Positions 62,181-64,000 of a stretch of DNA of 64,000 nt are shown piece by piece. Source of the stretch: Gaiellasilicea sp963705515 (lineage in GTDB: Bacteria > Actinomycetota > Thermoleophilia > Gaiellales > Gaiellaceae); the NCBI GenBank assembly GCA_963705515.1, contig CAVPJV010000009.1, positions 620,001 through 684,000 on the forward strand, in the 5' to 3' direction. The notes under the pieces are model-generated. The model made no database searches and was not told where the DNA came from. It was given only the letters and a program-made list of their open reading frames with translations. Each line of letters starts with the position of its first letter. The first letter of the stretch is position 1. Made by a program: the position numbers and the translations under genes.

Positions 62181-62792
62181 ATGTCCGACCCGACACCGGT
62201 CGAGATCGTCCCCGCCAACGAGGCGAGCTGGGAGGACATCCAGGCCGTGCTCGGCACGCGCGGCGATCCCTCCCGCTGCCAGTGCCAGCGCTACAAGATG
62301 CAGCCGAGGGAGTCGTGGGCTTCGGTCGGCCGCGAGGAGCTGGCCTTCCGGCTCCGCACGCAGACCGAGTGCGGCAACGCGGATTCCGAGACGACGAGCG
62401 GCCTCGTCGCCTACCTCGACGGCGAGCCGGTCGGTTGGTGCGCGGTCGAGCCGCGCACCGCCTATCCGCGCCTGCTGCTCAAGACCCGCGTCCCCTGGGA
62501 GGGCCGAGCCGAGGACAAGGCCGACGACAGCGTCTGGGCCGTGACCTGCTTCGTCACCCGCACGGGCTTCCGCCGCCGCGGAGTCAGCCGTGCGCTCGCA
62601 CGCGCCGCCGTCGACTTCGCACGCGAGCGCGGCGCCCGCGCACTCGAGGGCTATCCGATGATCGACGAGCCCGCACAGGGATGGCTCCTGGGAGAGCTCC
62701 ACGTCGGGAGCCGCAGCGTTTTCGCCGACGCAGGCTTCACCGAAGTCGGCCGGCCGACGGTCCGCCGGGTCGTCATGCGCATCGATTTCTAA
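62181..62792 (+). CDS. GNAT family N-acetyltransferase
   Basis: 203 residues from ATG 62181. Cys-rich N-terminal segment DPSRCQCQRYKMQPRESW, then GLVAYLDGEPVGWCAVEPR, VTCFVTRTGFRRRGVSRALARAAVDFARERGARALEGYP (RRRGVSRA acetyl-CoA loop) and SRSVFADAGFTEVGRPTVRRVVM. The CQCQ start is typical of a subgroup of actinobacterial acetyltransferases. Substrate unknown. Overlaps the convergent DUF1810 gene by 4 bp. Confidence 0.9.
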   Translation: MSDPTPVEIVPANEASWEDIQAVLGTRGDPSRCQCQRYKMQPRESWASVGREELAFRLRTQTECGNADSETTSGLVAYLDGEPVGWCAVEPRTAYPRLLLKTRVPWEGRAEDKADDSVWAVTCFVTRTGFRRRGVSRALARAAVDFARERGARALEGYPMIDEPAQGWLLGELHVGSRSVFADAGFTEVGRPTVRRVVMRIDF

Positions 62793-63226
62793 CCGCGCAG
62801 ACGCGCATCGGTCGCCTCGTCCGCGACGCCGTCGAAGAAGCGGTCGAGGACCTCGGCGAAGAGCGGATCCTCCGGAGCGGCCCGGGCGAACAGCGTCATC
62901 GACGAGCGCAGCTTGATCGCGTCCACGGGACCGAAGACGTCGTCCGCCGTCTTGCCGTCGAGCTCGGTGAGAATCCGCCCGCACTCCCGGAGCCGTTCCC
63001 CCAGGACCGGGTGTGCGAGATACCGGCGGGCCTCCTCGAGCGACGAGATTGCGTAGCGCCTCGACATCTCGCTCAGACCGAGCCCCGCGATCTGCGGGAA
63101 GACGAACCACATCCAGTGTGCGACCTTGCGGCCTGCCCGCAGCTCGGCGAGGGCGGCTGCGTAGGTACCGCGTGCGTCCTGCGCCACCACGAACCGCTCG
63201 AGGTCGTACGGGTCGCTCGTCATCAA
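62789..63226 (-). CDS. DUF1810 family protein
   Basis: 145 residues. YDLERFVVAQDARGTYAAALAELRAGRKVAHWMWFVFPQIAGLGLSEMSRRYAISSLEEARRYLAHPVLGERLRE is the DUF1810 signature almost in full (W-M-W-F-V-F-P-Q core). Soluble helical protein of unknown function, found in many proteobacteria and actinobacteria. Start at the double ATG. Downstream of the MFS gene on the same strand with a 42-bp gap. Confidence 0.93.
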   Translation of the reverse strand: MMTSDPYDLERFVVAQDARGTYAAALAELRAGRKVAHWMWFVFPQIAGLGLSEMSRRYAISSLEEARRYLAHPVLGERLRECGRILTELDGKTADDVFGPVDAIKLRSSMTLFARAAPEDPLFAEVLDRFFDGVADEATDARLRG

Positions 63227-63268
63227 GCTGGTCCTCGGTGATGGTGCCAGGTAGACCCAGCCGTCGCA

Positions 63269-64000
63269 TCAGGCGCCGTCCGCCGCGACGACGCCGATCG
63301 GCTTGCCGGTCGCGTTCGACCTGGACTCGGCCCGGCCCGGAGCCCGAACGGCGACGAAGAGCGCGCCGAGGAGCAGCAGCGCCGCACCGCCGATGAGACC
63401 GTGCGTGAAGCCGTGCAGGAATGCCGTCTGAGCGTGCAGCACGAGCTGATGTCCCTGCGGCCCGAGCTGCTCGCCGATCTGCTGGGCCGCGGCGAGCGAT
63501 CCCCGCGCCTTCTCACCGGCGCCGACGGGAAGGCTTCCGGCCGAGTCGGCCATCTCGGCGCGGTAGACGCCGTTCATCAGGCTGCCGAGGACCGCGATCC
63601 CGAGTGCGCCGCCCAGCTCGCGTGAGACGTCGTTCACGGCCGAGGCGACTCCCTGCTTGCTCCGCGGCAGCGATGCCACGATCGCGGTCGTCGCCGGCGC
63701 CCCGGCGAGAGCCATGCCGGCGCCGAAGGGCAGGAGCCCGGCGAGGAAGTGCGCGTAGGAGGAGCCGAGCTCGAGCGTCGAGAGAACGATGAACCCGGTC
63801 GCCATCAGCGACAGGCCCATCGCGCCGGCGACGCGGACGCCGAGCCGCGCCGCGATCGCGGGAGCGGTGCGGGAGAGCGGGATGACGACGAGAGCCATCG
63901 GCACGAGCGCGCCGGCCGCCTGCAGCGGCGAGTAGCCCATCACCAGCTGGAGGTACGGGAGCGCCAGGAAGAGAAAGCCGAAGGCGGCGAAGAACTGAAC
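63269..64000 (-). CDS. MFS transporter (DHA2-like), C-terminal part
   Basis: 244 codons visible; the N-terminal half lies beyond 64000 and the frame is open to the edge (FFAAFGFLFLALPYLQLVMGYSPLQAGA-like). Six membrane segments: GALVPMALVVIPLS, GAMGLSLMATGFIVLS, FLAGLLPFGAGMALAGAPATTAIVASLP, SAVNDVSRELGGALGIAVLGSLMNGVY, and FTHGLIGGAALLLLGALFVAV. The motif-C-like SRELGGALGIAVLG and the large loop match EmrB/QacA exporters. Substrate unknown. Confidence 0.88.
   Translation of the reverse strand, partial: VQFFAAFGFLFLALPYLQLVMGYSPLQAAGALVPMALVVIPLSRTAPAIAARLGVRVAGAMGLSLMATGFIVLSTLELGSSYAHFLAGLLPFGAGMALAGAPATTAIVASLPRSKQGVASAVNDVSRELGGALGIAVLGSLMNGVYRAEMADSAGSLPVGAGEKARGSLAAAQQIGEQLGPQGHQLVLHAQTAFLHGFTHGLIGGAALLLLGALFVAVRAPGRAESRSNATGKPIGVVAADGA

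Overview
The window is about 64 kb of very GC-rich DNA (roughly 70% by eye), densely coding, with many GTG and TTG starts and stop/start overlaps. Gene content (several dispersed beta-oxidation genes, a large LuxR-type ATPase regulator, an ECF sigma factor paired with a YCII/DGPF protein, F420/FMN luciferase-like and VOC enzymes, a fused trpCF) points to a soil actinobacterium, most likely class Thermoleophilia (Gaiellales/Solirubrobacterales). That placement is inference, not proven. Seven single-base reading-frame breaks in four otherwise well-conserved genes suggest an assembly with residual indels, perhaps metagenomic.

Layout. 1-7.7 kb: the 3' part of a giant secreted Ig-repeat protein with fibronectin-like, PASTA and receiver-like C-terminal parts. 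7.7-17.8 kb: mostly minus-strand metabolism: TauE/SafE transporter, cob(I)alamin adenosyltransferase, acyl-CoA dehydrogenase, HD-GYP response regulator, methyltransferase, 3-hydroxyacyl-CoA dehydrogenase, thiolase, M42 peptidase, plus a secreted propeller-like protein, a GNAT enzyme and an NTR-like anchored protein. 17.8-24.4 kb: a fully coupled tryptophan operon trpE-G-D-CF-B-methyltransferase-A ending in a strong hairpin. 24.5-29.7 kb: a tiny secreted protein made of five 11-residue repeats, a hybrid histidine kinase, an orphan oligopeptide-type binding protein, and yqgE flanked by two copies of a structured repeat. 29.7-40 kb: small proteins, VOC and luciferase-like enzymes, an ABC-2 exporter plus DHA2 MFS exporter, a STAS protein, a crcB fluoride channel under a fluoride riboswitch, a SigG-type sigma factor and a membrane-anchored hydrolase. 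40.2-41 kb: an IF-1 paralogue, a cold-shock-like protein and a 71-residue protein in a row. 41-45.4 kb: two GT4 glycosyltransferases around a GH130 mannoside phosphorylase-like enzyme. 45.4-49.7 kb: a coupled minus-strand operon VOC - GST - citryl-CoA lyase - PaaK-like CoA ligase - MetE-like protein that runs into one of the glycosyltransferases. 49.8-64 kb: a propeller protein with a small coupled partner, YCII/ECF sigma pair, LuxR-type ATPase regulator, esterase, kinase-fold protein, AlkZ-like protein, cupins, a PepSY protein behind phased repeats, methyltransferase, GNAT, DUF1810 and the C-terminal part of an MFS exporter that leaves the window.

The parts most worth a second look are the 11-residue-repeat peptide, the methyltransferase embedded between trpB and trpA, the shortened TrpF half, the palindromes (one in frame in trpE, one holding a Shine-Dalgarno in its loop, and a covarying pair around yqgE), and the VOC/GST/lyase/ligase/MetE-like operon. 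No rRNA, tRNA, CRISPR array, transposase or phage gene was recognised, and no gap longer than 300 bases lacks a gene.
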